DNA of 64,000 nt from Paenibacillus brevis (GTDB lineage: Bacteria; Bacillota; Bacilli; Paenibacillales; Paenibacillaceae). Below, one piece after another: positions 51,454 through 60,820 of this stretch. The position numbers and the translations under genes were made by a program. The notes under the pieces were generated by a model. That model was not told the origin of the DNA. It saw only the letters and a program-made list of their open reading frames with translations, and did not search any database. Where the stretch lies: assembly GCF_018919145.1 (NCBI RefSeq), contig NZ_JAHLQJ010000020.1:1-64000 (forward strand), written 5' to 3'. Every line of letters starts with the position of its first letter. Within the stretch, counting starts at the first letter, position 1.

Positions 51454-52542
51454 TTAAGAGTTCAGCTCCTGCACCGTTTCTCCTTCGATCAAGACAGGCT
51501 GGTAGTAGGTGTTGTTCTTCAAATCCCGCTTGCCCTGCAGCTTCTTGATGATCCAATCTGCGGCATCGCGACCCATCTGCTCTTGGGGATGCGTCAGGGT
51601 TGTCAGCTTAATGTTGGCATTCTTGGCGATGTAGGAGTTGTCCTGTCCAATGACGGACAGATCCTGCGGCACCGACAGCTCCAGCTGCCGGCATACCTGA
51701 ATGACCTCCAGTCCGACCTCGTCATTGTAGCAGACGATAGCCGTAAGCTGCTCGCGGTGCTCGGTAAGGAATGTCCGCAGGCGGGATGACAGGTCCGGCT
51801 TCGTCTCGGTATCGAACGAGAGTACCTGTGCCGGATCGAACCGCAGCTTCGCTTCGCCTAGAGCCTTGATATATCCCTTCATCCGATATTTGCCCTGCAA
51901 ATCGTCCATTTTCGCAATAATGCCGATCTGGGTATGGCCCTTGGCAATCAGCTCGCGGGTCGCCAGATAGCTCGATTGAACGTCATCCAGGCACAGGAAA
52001 GGCACATCCAGCTCCTCATAATACGCATTGATCATGATCAGCGGGACATCCTGCTCCTTAAACGCCAGATAGTAGGCAATGTTTGGGTTGTAAAAGTTGC
52101 TCTTCGTCGGCTCGATAATCAGTCCGTCAACCCCGAAGGACAGCATCATCTCCAGCGCCTTTTTTTCCTGTTCAACATCATTATTCGTGCTGGCGAGCAG
52201 AAGCGAATAGTTGTCTTCGTTCAGCCGCCCCTCAATGCCGCGAATAATAGAAGGAAAGATATAGTCGGAAATATAGGTGGTAATAACGCCGATCGTCCTC
52301 TTGCCGGTCGTGCCTGCCGATCGGGTACGGTATTGATGGCTTACGTAGGTGCCGGAGCCTTTCTCGCTTCTCAGGAATCCTTCGTTAGCCAGTTCAAGAA
52401 TGGCTTTGCGTACCGTCTGCCGGCTCACCTTGTACTTGTCCTGCAACGCTAACTCCGTCGGAATTTGTTCGCCCACACTGTAGACGCCTGATAAAATATC
52501 ACTCTTAATCTCCTCAAGGATCATCTGATACTTTGGCTTCAC
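51454..52542 (-). CDS. araR: AraR arabinose repressor (GntR DNA-binding domain plus LacI-type effector domain)
   Basis: A 362-residue repressor with the chimaeric architecture diagnostic of Bacillus AraR. A GntR winged helix fills residues 1-70 (VGEQIPTELALQDKYKVSRQ, TVRKAILELANEG) and a LacI/GalR effector domain fills 80-360 (KRTIGVITTYISDYIFPSII). The GTG at 52542 (reading M-KPKYQMILEE) matches the usual AraR N-terminus; the frame continues to an ATG at 52572 without a ribosome site. It is divergent from araBDA. AraR boxes at 52594 and 52842 indicate autoregulation and arabinose-relieved repression of the operon. Confidence 0.93.
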   Translation of the reverse strand: MKPKYQMILEEIKSDILSGVYSVGEQIPTELALQDKYKVSRQTVRKAILELANEGFLRSEKGSGTYVSHQYRTRSAGTTGKRTIGVITTYISDYIFPSIIRGIEGRLNEDNYSLLLASTNNDVEQEKKALEMMLSFGVDGLIIEPTKSNFYNPNIAYYLAFKEQDVPLIMINAYYEELDVPFLCLDDVQSSYLATRELIAKGHTQIGIIAKMDDLQGKYRMKGYIKALGEAKLRFDPAQVLSFDTETKPDLSSRLRTFLTEHREQLTAIVCYNDEVGLEVIQVCRQLELSVPQDLSVIGQDNSYIAKNANIKLTTLTHPQEQMGRDAADWIIKKLQGKRDLKNNTYYQPVLIEGETVQELNS

Positions 52543-52593
52543 CTGGTTCACTTCTTTCCTGCTTGTCCTCATACGAATTTATAGGAAACTATA

Positions 52594-52609
52594 ATTTGTA
52601 CGTACATAT
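52594..52609. promoter_or_regulatory. AraR box upstream of araR
   Basis: ATTTGTACGTACATAT matches the Bacillus AraR operator (ATTTGTACGTACAAAT class) in all but two positions. It lies 52 bases before the araR start codon on the minus strand, suggesting autoregulation. Confidence 0.8.
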
Positions 52610-52836
52610 TGTAATTAAATAATACTCTCATTATAATCGATTGTCCATCTTCTTGGAAGATTGAACCGCCTAAGCCCCAGAAGTAAAGAGGATACGGCAA
52701 TATAAACAAATAAAGGTTGAGAGAAGTCGGAGGATGTCGTAAATGGTAAGCGGGCTATTTTTCCCCCGTTCACAGAATCCTTATACTAACGATGGAAATA
52801 TCCCATGGTATTTGTAAGCATATCTACTCATTAATA

Positions 52837-52866
52837 TTGACAAATGTACGAACAAAAAACTATACT
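52837..52866 (+). promoter_or_regulatory. araBDA promoter with an AraR box in the spacer
   Basis: Perfect -35 TTGACA (52837-52842) and TATACT (52861-52866) are 18 bases apart. The spacer holds AAATGTACGAACAAAA (52842-52857), a second AraR box. Repressor bound there would block RNA polymerase directly. Confidence 0.8.
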
Positions 52867-52939
52867 AGGGCTGATAATAAGGAAAGCGCATTCTTTCAAT
52901 ACTACTTAATGATGATCTATAGAGAGGAGTTACGTGCTG

Positions 52940-54559
52940 ATGAACCATGACCATAATCTCAAGCTAGCGGTAACTGATGGCGAGACCTCGCTTGGCATTG
53001 AGCTAGGGTCGACCCGGATCAAGGCTGTATTGATTAACCGCCAATTCGAGACGATCGCCTCCGGCAGCTATGAGTGGGAGAACCAGCTGGTGGATGGATA
53101 CTGGACGTACAACCTGACCGACATTACGAAGGGTCTTCAAGAAGCATATCGCGAATTAAGCCGGGAGGTGGAGCGGCAATACGGAGTCAAGCTTACCCGA
53201 ATCGGTTCTATCGGATTTTCGGCCATGATGCATGGATACATGGCCTTTGACAGTACCGGTGAATTGCTGGTTCCGTTCCGGACCTGGCGCAATTCGACGA
53301 CTGGTGCGGCGGCCCGGCAATTAACGGATGTGTTCCAGTTCAACATTCCTGAACGCTGGAGTATTGCGCATTTGTATCAAGCGATTCTGAACGGGGAGCA
53401 GCACGTGCCCCGGATTGATTATATGACGACATTAGCCGGGTATATTCACTGGCTGCTGACCGGCACCAAAGCATTGGGAATCGGCGATGCCTCGGGCATG
53501 TTCCCGATCGATGAGACGATACAGGATTACAACGCGAAGATGGTACAGCAATTTGAAGAGTTGGTGGCAGAAAAGGGATATCCCTGGAAGCTGCGGAACA
53601 TTCTTCCCAAGGTATACACTGCAGGCGTTGAGGCAGGCAGCTTGAGTCTTGAAGGGGCTAGAATTTTGGATCCAGCCGGGAACTTGGAGGCCGGAATTCC
53701 GCTGTGCCCTCCGGAGGGCGACGCCGGAACCGGGATGGTGGCGACCAATAGCGTGAAGAAGCGCACCGGCAATATCTCGGTCGGGACCTCCGTATTTGCC
53801 ATGATTGTGTTGGAGAAGGAGCTGTCTGCCGTCTATCCGGAGATCGACATGGTGACAACCCCGGATGGGAGCCCGGTAGGCATGGTGCACGCCAACAACT
53901 GCTCCAGCGAGATTAATGCCTGGCTGGGACTGTTCCAGGAATTCTATACCGCCATGGGGCAGAAGGCAGACAAGAATCAATTGTACAGCGTCTTGTTCAA
54001 CCAAGCGCTGGCAGCTGATCCGGACGGCGGCGGGTTGCTCAGCTACGGGTATTTTTCCGGAGAAAATATTACCGGCATGGAGAAGGGACGTCCGCTGTTC
54101 GTCCGCTCGCCGGAGAGCCGGTTCAACTTGGCTAACTTTATGCGGGTTCATCTATTCTCAGCCTTTGCGGCCTTGAAGCTGGGGATGGATATTCTGACGA
54201 AGCAGGAGCATGTCGCCATCGACAGTATTCTGGCCCATGGCGGCTTATTCAAGACACCGAAGGTCGGCCAGCGGATTGTAGCGGCGGCGCTGAATGTTCC
54301 GGTATCCGTCATGGACACAGCAGGCGAGGGCGGTGCTTGGGGCATGGCGATCTTGGCTTCATATATGACGAACAAGGACACAAAAGAGCCACTGGACAGC
54401 TTCCTTGCGGAGCAGGTGTTCAAGAACGCGCAAGGGCAGGAGATCAAACCGGATCTATCCGACGTTACTGGCTTCGAAGTGTTTATGGAACGCTACAGCA
54501 AAGGACTGCCTATCGAACAGGCGGCCATTGACTACTTTGTAGAGAACGGGAGGGATTGA
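52940..54559 (+). CDS. araB: FGGY-family carbohydrate kinase, presumed L-ribulokinase
   Basis: A 539-residue sugar kinase with the two FGGY domains: [17 protein letters not shown] (phosphate-binding) near the start and [23 protein letters not shown] in the C-terminal domain. As first gene of an operon with ribulose-phosphate epimerase and arabinose isomerase, it should phosphorylate L-ribulose. The sequence ([23 protein letters not shown]) resembles the non-classical ribulokinases (AraK type described in Clostridia) as much as classical AraB, so orthology is uncertain. ATG 52940 is preferred over GTG 52934, which lies only four bases from GAGAGGAG. Confidence 0.82.
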   Translation: MNHDHNLKLAVTDGETSLGIELGSTRIKAVLINRQFETIASGSYEWENQLVDGYWTYNLTDITKGLQEAYRELSREVERQYGVKLTRIGSIGFSAMMHGYMAFDSTGELLVPFRTWRNSTTGAAARQLTDVFQFNIPERWSIAHLYQAILNGEQHVPRIDYMTTLAGYIHWLLTGTKALGIGDASGMFPIDETIQDYNAKMVQQFEELVAEKGYPWKLRNILPKVYTAGVEAGSLSLEGARILDPAGNLEAGIPLCPPEGDAGTGMVATNSVKKRTGNISVGTSVFAMIVLEKELSAVYPEIDMVTTPDGSPVGMVHANNCSSEINAWLGLFQEFYTAMGQKADKNQLYSVLFNQALAADPDGGGLLSYGYFSGENITGMEKGRPLFVRSPESRFNLANFMRVHLFSAFAALKLGMDILTKQEHVAIDSILAHGGLFKTPKVGQRIVAAALNVPVSVMDTAGEGGAWGMAILASYMTNKDTKEPLDSFLAEQVFKNAQGQEIKPDLSDVTGFEVFMERYSKGLPIEQAAIDYFVENGRD

Positions 54560-54560
54560 G

Positions 54561-55256
54561 ATGCTTGAGAGATTAAAAGAAGAGGTCTATGAGGCGAATC
54601 TGGAGCTGCCCAGACATGGACTGGTCAAATTCACCTGGGGCAATGTAAGCGCGGTGGATCGCGAGAGCGGTCTGTTCGTCATCAAGCCCAGCGGGGTGAG
54701 CTATGACAAGATGAAACCGAGCGACATGGTGGTCGTTGATCTGGACGGGAATGTGGTCGAGGGAGAGCTTAGACCTTCCTCCGATACGCCGACCCATGCT
54801 GTGCTTTACAAGCATTACAGGGAAATAGGCGGCATCGTGCATACCCATTCCACCTGGGCGACGATCTGGGCTCAAGCCGGGCTGGACGTTCCTGTGATGG
54901 GCACGACGCATGCCGATACCTTCTACGGGGCGGTACCGTGTACCCGCTTTCTGACGCAGGAGGAGGTTGACCGCGGCTATGAAATCGAGACCGGGCGACT
55001 GATCATCGAGACATTCGAGCAGAGGGGACTGGATGTTATGGCTATCCCCGGCGTGCTGCTCAAGGGGCATGCGCCGTTTACCTGGGGCAAGGATGCCAAT
55101 TCGGCCGTAGTCAACAGTGTGGTGCTGGAGGAGGTCGCGAAGATGAACCTGTTTGCGCGCGAATTGAACCATTTTGCCGATGAATTGCCGCAGCGCATTC
55201 TGGATAAGCACTATTTGCGCAAGCACGGGAAGGATGCGTACTACGGACAAAAATAG
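54561..55256 (+). CDS. araD: L-ribulose-5-phosphate 4-epimerase
   Basis: A 231-residue class II aldolase-fold enzyme converting L-ribulose 5-phosphate to D-xylulose 5-phosphate. Zinc ligands are visible in [15 protein letters not shown] (His-x-His) and [31 protein letters not shown] is the phosphate-binding region. The ATG is one base after the kinase stop, preceded by GGGAGGGATTGAG. Length and all motifs are normal. It is separated from araA by a MITE-like repeat. Confidence 0.95.
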   Translation: MLERLKEEVYEANLELPRHGLVKFTWGNVSAVDRESGLFVIKPSGVSYDKMKPSDMVVVDLDGNVVEGELRPSSDTPTHAVLYKHYREIGGIVHTHSTWATIWAQAGLDVPVMGTTHADTFYGAVPCTRFLTQEEVDRGYEIETGRLIIETFEQRGLDVMAIPGVLLKGHAPFTWGKDANSAVVNSVVLEEVAKMNLFARELNHFADELPQRILDKHYLRKHGKDAYYGQK

Positions 55257-55278
55257 TCCGATTCACAATAAAAGGGAA

Positions 55279-55486
55279 GTTGTTCAAAAAGTCATCTTTT
55301 GATCACGAAGTATTTTAAGGTGTTGATTCGACATCGAATCTTGCGTTCACCCTAGAAGTCAAGCGGATGCTTACGAGGTATGCTTCCTTCGGAAGCATTT
55401 CACTCATGTAGGTTTTGCCTACATTCCGTTCCTCCTTCTTCAGGTTCTCGCAACCTTCCCGGTGCTGAAAAGCCGACTTTTTGAAC
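55279..55486. repeat. MITE-like intergenic repeat, full copy (208 bp), in the ara operon
   Basis: Ends GTTGTTCAAAAAGTC and GACTTTTTGAAC form 12-base terminal inverted repeats. Internal hairpins are GATTCG-ACAT-CGAATC, ATGCTTCC-TTC-GGAAGCAT and ATGTAGG-TTTTG-CCTACAT, in the same order as in the 14422 copy. CAATAAAAG occurs directly on both sides (55266-55274 and 55490-55498), consistent with a nine-base target duplication. Confidence 0.82.
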
Positions 55487-55512
55487 TCTCAATAAAAGAG
55501 AGGATGAGTAAA

Positions 55513-56931
55513 ATGACAGCAGCGAAGCAATTTTGGTTTGTAGTGGGATCGCAGCATTTGTACGGAGAAGAAGCCTTGGCCGAAGTGAAGGCCCACGCTC
55601 AGAAGATGACCGATGCCTTGAACGGAAGCGGGGTACTGCCGTATCCGCTGGTGTTGCAGGATTTGGCTGTAAGTGCGGATAAGATCACCTCCATCATGAA
55701 GGAAGTGAACTACCGGGACGAGGTGGCAGGAGTAATTACCTGGATGCACACCTTCTCCCCGGCAAAAATGTGGATTCGCGGAACGAAGCTTCTGCAGAAG
55801 CCGCTGCTTCATCTGGCTACGCAGTATAACGAGAGTATTCCATGGTCCACCATTGACATGGACTTTATGAACCTGAACCAGGCTGCCCATGGCGACCGGG
55901 AGTATGGCTTCATCAATGCCCGGCTCAACAAGCAGAACAAGATTGTGGTCGGCTACTGGGAGCGTCCGGAGGTTCAGCGGCAAATCGCGGACTGGATGGA
56001 TGTGGCGGTAGCTTACAACGAGAGCTTCCATATCAAAGTAGCCCGCTTTGGAGATAACATGCGCAATGTCGGCGTGACGGAAGGCGACAAGGTAGAGGCT
56101 CAGATTCAATTTGGCTGGACCGTAGACTACTTCGGCATCGGTGATCTTGTGCAGTACGTAGAGGCCGTGACCGAGCAAGAGGTAAATGCACTGTTCACTG
56201 AATATGCCGAGCTGTACGACTTCGATTATGGCGATTACAGCAAGGAAGATTGGGAAGCCAGCGTGAAGGTGCAGGCTAGCTATGAAATTGCTATCAAGCG
56301 CTTCTTGGACAATGGGGGATACAATGCCTTCACCTCCAACTTCGAGGACCTGCACGGCATGAAGCAGCTGCCCGGGCTTGCCGTACAGCGCCTGATGGCT
56401 CAAGGCTACGGCTTCGCCGGTGAGGGAGACTGGAAGACGGCAGCGCTGGATCGTCTGCTCAAGGTGATGAGCCATAACCGGAACACCGGCTTCATGGAGG
56501 ATTACACCTATGAGCTGGCGCCAGGGCAGGAAGCGATCCTGCAATCCCATATGCTAGAGGTCGATCCAAGTCTGGCAGGCAACAAACCGAAGATTGTCGT
56601 ATCCCCTCTGGGCATCGGCGACCGTGAAGATCCGGCCCGTCTCGTGTTCGACGGCAAGGCGGGAGAAGGCGTCGTCGTATCGATGGCGGATTTTGGTACG
56701 CATTACAAGCTGCTGATCAACGAGGTTGAAGCGTTCGAACCGACGGTTCCCGCTCCGAAGCTGCCGGTAGCCCGCGTGCTGTGGAAGGTGAAGCCGAACT
56801 TCCAGGACGGGGTGAAGGCCTGGATCGAGAACGGCGGCGGCCATCATACAGTTGTATCTCTTAATCTGACAACGGATCAAATTGTGACTTACGCCAAGCT
56901 GGTGAACCTGGAGTACGCAGTCATCAAGTAA
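55513..56931 (+). CDS. araA: L-arabinose isomerase
   Basis: A 472-residue Mn-dependent enzyme converting L-arabinose to L-ribulose. The N-terminus KQFWFVVGSQHLYGEEAL is diagnostic, with VITWMHTFSPAKMWI, the central metal site region and EVEAFEPTVPAPKLPVARVLW further on. ATG 55513 is nine bases after AGAGAGG; ATG 55504 overlaps that site, and the upstream part of the open frame lies in the repeat. The repeat insertion leaves the ribosome site intact, so araA can be translated from the ara transcript if the element does not terminate it. Confidence 0.95.
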   Translation: MTAAKQFWFVVGSQHLYGEEALAEVKAHAQKMTDALNGSGVLPYPLVLQDLAVSADKITSIMKEVNYRDEVAGVITWMHTFSPAKMWIRGTKLLQKPLLHLATQYNESIPWSTIDMDFMNLNQAAHGDREYGFINARLNKQNKIVVGYWERPEVQRQIADWMDVAVAYNESFHIKVARFGDNMRNVGVTEGDKVEAQIQFGWTVDYFGIGDLVQYVEAVTEQEVNALFTEYAELYDFDYGDYSKEDWEASVKVQASYEIAIKRFLDNGGYNAFTSNFEDLHGMKQLPGLAVQRLMAQGYGFAGEGDWKTAALDRLLKVMSHNRNTGFMEDYTYELAPGQEAILQSHMLEVDPSLAGNKPKIVVSPLGIGDREDPARLVFDGKAGEGVVVSMADFGTHYKLLINEVEAFEPTVPAPKLPVARVLWKVKPNFQDGVKAWIENGGGHHTVVSLNLTTDQIVTYAKLVNLEYAVIK

Positions 56932-57021
56932 GCGCCTGGTACACTTGAAACTGTCCACTTTCCTTTCTGTGCTCCGGTATAGGATAATAGCCTTATATAT
57001 CGAAAAAGGAGAGTGGGCGGC

Positions 57022-57663
57022 TTGAATCGCGCCAAGGTGATGCTGGTCGAGGACGACCTGGACTGGAGCGGCGGATTGCGGAATTTTTTCGCCAACGAAC
57101 CCGAGTTCGAGATTATTTCATGTGTGGACAGCAAGGAGGCTTGTCTGGCTGCACTCGATGATTTGGGCGTGGATATCGTGCTTATGGATATCATACTGGG
57201 AGACTCCGGTGCGACCGGACTGGATGCCGCTCTGGAGATTGCCCACAGACATCCTGCGGTCAAAGTCATTATGCTCAGCTCCCTGGATAACGATGATGAG
57301 GTGTTTAACGAGGCCTTTCTGAACGGCGCCTATGATTTTGTATATAAGAATGAATTCGAACAGATTCCTGCGGTGATATCAAATGCGTTAAGAGATCAGG
57401 AGACCAAATATGGTCCCCGTCTGAAGAAGCTCGTCTATGATAAGAAAAGAAAGCTGCTGAACCCGTACGATGTTGTGCTGCTCAAGCTCATACTCGAAGG
57501 GAAGACGCAGCAGGAGATTGCGGATATGAACTGCGTCAGCCTGTCCGCGGTGAAGAAGCATGTTAGCAGAGTGCTGGATAAGTTCCAATGGAGCCGCTCC
57601 ACCAAGGAATTAGCGGATAAATGCCAAAAGTGGGGGCTGTTTGAGGAAGTGAGGGACGTATGA
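57022..57663 (+). CDS. NarL/LuxR-type response regulator
   Basis: A 213-residue regulator. The receiver domain has the acidic pocket VEDDLDW near residue 10, phospho-acceptor Asp56 (IVLMDIILGDSG) and Lys in YDFVYKNEF. A LuxR-type helix-turn-helix occupies about 155-205 (LEGKTQQEIADMNCVSLSAVKKHVSRVLDKF, quoted in part). TTG 57022 is nine bases after AAAGGAG; an upstream in-frame GTG (57013) overlaps the site. Its stop overlaps the kinase ATG. Targets are unknown; the upstream ara operon and downstream permease have their own control. Confidence 0.9.
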   Translation: MNRAKVMLVEDDLDWSGGLRNFFANEPEFEIISCVDSKEACLAALDDLGVDIVLMDIILGDSGATGLDAALEIAHRHPAVKVIMLSSLDNDDEVFNEAFLNGAYDFVYKNEFEQIPAVISNALRDQETKYGPRLKKLVYDKKRKLLNPYDVVLLKLILEGKTQQEIADMNCVSLSAVKKHVSRVLDKFQWSRSTKELADKCQKWGLFEEVRDV

Positions 57664-58982
57664 TCATCGCGTTCTTCTTGCTGCTGTTTGTAGTCATGAT
57701 GCCGACCAGCATCTATTTGCTTGTGAAGCAAAGAGAGAACCGGCTGCTATTTTGGGGAGCCCTGATCATCCTTACAGTGGGATTAAGCGGCCTTCAGGTC
57801 GGATTGGAGAAGCTGGCGCTTCCCCTTATGGAATCCAGCGGAGCCGGTGATCCCTGGATTAACGCGATCTATATCGTCACCGCCTTTTTAAATATCATTA
57901 TCCATGCTTTTCCCTATTATTTGATCCTTGTATTTTTCATGTATTTCTCGGGCTATTCCACCGCGCTTGCTACTGGCTTGCTGCTCGTTCCGGCTCTGCT
58001 GACCTTTGTTTTCAGCGATGTATACCCCGCGGCCAGGATGAACTACTCGTATATTTTAAGCTGGGCGATTCCCTATATGCTGGCGTCGGCTGCATTATTT
58101 GCGATTGGGCTGCTGAAGGTCGAGAATATCAAGCATAAGCGTCTCCAATACTTCGGGATCGGGATGATCGTCCTGATTCCCGAAGTTTTTTTGCTGCTGC
58201 TGCAGCTGGAGGGCATCTATTTTGAGCTCCCTATAGCCATCTTGACCTTTATTCCTATCTTATGCTTGATCAGCCTGCTGCTCGGGTTGATCTTCTATGT
58301 CTACAATGTCTTCGCCCGCTTTCAATCCGCTACCGTGCTTACGAAGATGCAAATAGGGACCAGCATGATGCAGCATGCCTTCAAGAACGCCATATCCAAA
58401 AACAAGCTCCACGCGCTGAATATGCAGCGCAGCCTGGAGGCGCAGCAGTATGAGGCAGCTGGAAATCATCTGAACAACCTGCTAAACTCCAATGATCATC
58501 TAATGAGCATGGTGTCCAAGCTGTCCTATCTGACCCGCAGCCGCATCTCGCTTGAGCTGGAAACCCTGGACATTTCCGGCTTGCTTCGGGAGGTGCTGGA
58601 TCAGTGGACAACCCCGGCGGTTGCCATTGAGACTCGGTTTACTCCCGCAATCATGGAGCTTGATCGGACACTGGTCGCGGAGTGCTTCTCGAATGTGATC
58701 AGCAATGCCGTGGAAGCGATGGAGGGCAAGGGAACACTGACAGTAACGGTCGAGAGGATCAAACATAAGGTGAAGGTCTCTTTTTCCGATACAGGCAAGG
58801 GAATGGACAAGGAGCAGGTCAAGCGGATGTTTGAGCCGTTCTTCTCCACCAAACATAAGTCGGGACATAACTTTGGACTGGGCATGTTCTATGTCAGGAA
58901 AATTATGAGCGCGCATCGGGGGAAGGTTGCCGTGGCCAGCCAGCTTGGCAAAGGCACGACAGTTACGTTGTATTTCTCTTAG
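57660..58982 (+). CDS. Seven-transmembrane sensor histidine kinase
   Basis: A 440-residue kinase. About seven hydrophobic segments fill residues 1-225. A dimerisation helix follows with a likely phospho-acceptor His in SMMQHAFKNAISKNK, resembling the degenerate H boxes of 7TM-type kinases rather than classical HExxxP. The ATPase domain has N box (FSNVISNAVEAMEG), G1 (DTGKGMD) and G2 (HNFGLGMFYVRKI). The ATGA overlap with the regulator shows they are a cognate pair. The signal is unknown; a membrane-soluble ligand or peptide is plausible. Confidence 0.88.
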   Translation: MIIAFFLLLFVVMMPTSIYLLVKQRENRLLFWGALIILTVGLSGLQVGLEKLALPLMESSGAGDPWINAIYIVTAFLNIIIHAFPYYLILVFFMYFSGYSTALATGLLLVPALLTFVFSDVYPAARMNYSYILSWAIPYMLASAALFAIGLLKVENIKHKRLQYFGIGMIVLIPEVFLLLLQLEGIYFELPIAILTFIPILCLISLLLGLIFYVYNVFARFQSATVLTKMQIGTSMMQHAFKNAISKNKLHALNMQRSLEAQQYEAAGNHLNNLLNSNDHLMSMVSKLSYLTRSRISLELETLDISGLLREVLDQWTTPAVAIETRFTPAIMELDRTLVAECFSNVISNAVEAMEGKGTLTVTVERIKHKVKVSFSDTGKGMDKEQVKRMFEPFFSTKHKSGHNFGLGMFYVRKIMSAHRGKVAVASQLGKGTTVTLYFS

Positions 58983-59065
58983 CAAATCGTGGAATATACT
59001 TGCTTGGCGGCCGTGAAAGAGGAGCCGTTGAGCTGTGGACGAATGCGTATGTGAAAAAAAGATCA

Positions 59066-59094
59066 TTGACAAACAATATCAATCCGACTAGCAT
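59066..59094 (+). promoter_or_regulatory. Predicted promoter of the riboswitch-permease transcript
   Basis: Perfect TTGACA (59066-59071) with TAGCAT (59089-59094) after a 17-base spacer, followed by a possible alternative TAGTAT. It lies about 65 bases before the glycine aptamer. Confidence 0.55.
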
Positions 59095-59157
59095 AGTATC
59101 AATAATTCAATACGCAGCGTGCTTTGAATGCTATGGATCACACTATAGCAGGAGCAG

Positions 59158-59345
59158 CTTCTGGAGAGACCGCGGATGTCGCGGCGCCGAAGGGTTCACA
59201 ATCTCAGGCAAAAGGACAGAAGAGTAGAAACGAACGAAATCTGCATACCGCAGTTGACCCTCTTTATTCGGGGATGCGGCAGGGCAGAGAGGATTCGTAT
59301 TACTTTTTGTGCCCGGAGATTGGAGTGATCCAATCTCTTTTTTTG
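59158..59345 (+). ncRNA. Glycine riboswitch (single aptamer with ghost stem) and terminator
   Basis: The aptamer core is clear: P1 arm CTTCT (59158-59162), GGAGAGAC, then GCGCCGAAGGG, then TCTCAGGCAAAAGGACAGAAG ending near 59222. A following stem CTGC-ata-CCGCA with TGCGGCAG (about 59242-59283) resembles the ghost aptamer of type-1 singleton glycine switches. The expression platform is GAGATTGGA-GTGA-TCCAATCTC plus seven T (59317-59345). It should control read-through into the amino acid permease gene by glycine. Confidence 0.85.
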
Positions 59346-59406
59346 TTGGTTGACATTGTTGCCCCTCACTGCAGAGAGCGAAACAATCTTAAGGGGGAGC
59401 TTAGTT

Positions 59407-60747
59407 ATGGCACAGCAGGAATTAAAGCGGGATTTAGAGAACCGTCATGTACAACTCATTGCTATAGGAGGAACGATTGGAACAGGATTGTTCCTGGGGT
59501 CCGGAAAGGCCATTCAACAGGCCGGTCCATCTATCGTGCTTACGTATCTTATTGTGGGGATCGCTGTATTCTTTGTGATGAGAGCGCTGGGAGAGCTGTT
59601 GCTGTCGAAGGCGGGCTACCAGTCGTTTACCGATATTGCCCAGGATTATCTGGGAGAGCGGGTGGCCTTTATCACCGGCTGGACCTATTGGTTCTGCTGG
59701 ATTATGACGGCGATGGCCGACGTCATTGCCGTAGGCATTTACGTGAAATATTGGTTCGATATCCCGCAATGGGTGCCGGAGCTGATCTGTCTGATCGTGC
59801 TGCTCGGGCTGAATTTGTTAACAGTCAAAAATTTCGGGGAGCTGGAGTTCTGGTTTGCCCTGATTAAAGTCATTACAATCCTGGCCCTGATCGGACTGGG
59901 CATCGTGCTGCTGGTTATCGGGTTCAAGACCGAGGCGGGAGCCGTGTCAGTGACCAACCTGTGGAACCATGGAGGCATCTTCCCCAATGGGATCACCGGG
60001 TTTCTCTTATCCTTCCAGATGGTCGTCTTTGCATTCGTTGGAGTGGAGCTGGTAGGGGTATCTGCGGCGGAAACCTCCAATCCGGAGAAAAATATCCCGT
60101 CTGCCATCAACAAAATTCCGATGCGGATTTTGTTCTTCTATGTGGGAGCGATTTTAGCCTTGCTGTGCATCAATCCCTGGACTCAGCTTACCGCAGGGGA
60201 GAGCCCGTTCGTACGGACCTTTGCCCTGGTCGGGGTTCCGGTCGCCGCCGGGATCATCAACTTCGTCGTGCTGACCTCGGCGGCTTCTGCCTGCAATAGC
60301 GGAATGTTCTCGACCAGCCGGATTCTCTACAATTTGGGGAACAAGAATCAGGCGCCGAAATCCTTTGGCAAGCTGAACAAAAATCACGTGCCGCGCAACG
60401 GCCTGCTTATCTCAACGCTCATCCTGTCGGGGGGAGCGCTTTTAAGCAAGCTCATCCCGGAGCAAGCCTTCGGCGTAGTGACGACTATCAGCGCGATTTG
60501 CTTCATCTGGGTGTGGGGAGTTGTGCTGATCAGCCATATCCGGTACAAGAAGCAGCAGCCTCAGCTACATGCAGCCTCGAAATTCAAGGCGCCGTGGACA
60601 CCGTTCATCAACTATGCGGTCCTCGTTCTGTTCGCTATCATCCTTATCATTATGCTCATTGCTGACGAGACGCGTCCGGCCCTGCTGCTTACGCCTTTAT
60701 GGTTTGTGCTGCTGTTTGCGCTCTCCTATATCAAACGAGTCCGATAA
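59407..60747 (+). CDS. Amino acid permease (APC family, AAT/CycA-like)
   Basis: A 446-residue membrane transporter with about twelve hydrophobic segments. The N-terminus LKRDLENRHVQLIAIGGTIGTGLFLGSGKAI is the AAT-subfamily signature (quoted in part), and the closest types are CycA (D-serine/D-alanine/glycine) and proline-specific permeases. The glycine riboswitch directly upstream supports glycine, and perhaps alanine or serine, as substrate. ATG 59407 follows AAGGGGGAG; the frame extends upstream through the terminator but has no ribosome site there. Confidence 0.9.
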   Translation: MAQQELKRDLENRHVQLIAIGGTIGTGLFLGSGKAIQQAGPSIVLTYLIVGIAVFFVMRALGELLLSKAGYQSFTDIAQDYLGERVAFITGWTYWFCWIMTAMADVIAVGIYVKYWFDIPQWVPELICLIVLLGLNLLTVKNFGELEFWFALIKVITILALIGLGIVLLVIGFKTEAGAVSVTNLWNHGGIFPNGITGFLLSFQMVVFAFVGVELVGVSAAETSNPEKNIPSAINKIPMRILFFYVGAILALLCINPWTQLTAGESPFVRTFALVGVPVAAGIINFVVLTSAASACNSGMFSTSRILYNLGNKNQAPKSFGKLNKNHVPRNGLLISTLILSGGALLSKLIPEQAFGVVTTISAICFIWVWGVVLISHIRYKKQQPQLHAASKFKAPWTPFINYAVLVLFAIILIIMLIADETRPALLLTPLWFVLLFALSYIKRVR

Positions 60748-60751
60748 AACG

Positions 60752-60806
60752 AGAAAACCCGGTATCAGGGGGAGAAGGCCAAAGCCTCCCTGATACCGGG
60801 TTTTCT
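60752..60806. terminator. Bidirectional terminator between permease and siderophore genes
   Basis: AGAAAACCCGGTATCAGGG pairs perfectly with CCCTGATACCGGGTTTTCT over 19 base pairs, with A- and T-rich flanks on both sides. Confidence 0.92.
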
Positions 60807-60820
60807 ATATTCAAGTCCCA

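Noticed and set aside
55489-56550. 353-codon frame antisense to araA
   Set aside because: It is fully antisense to a strongly conserved gene and lacks domains or a ribosome site.
59124-59867. 247-codon frame across the glycine riboswitch and permease start
   Set aside because: It runs through the aptamer and terminator and continues out of frame in the permease gene.
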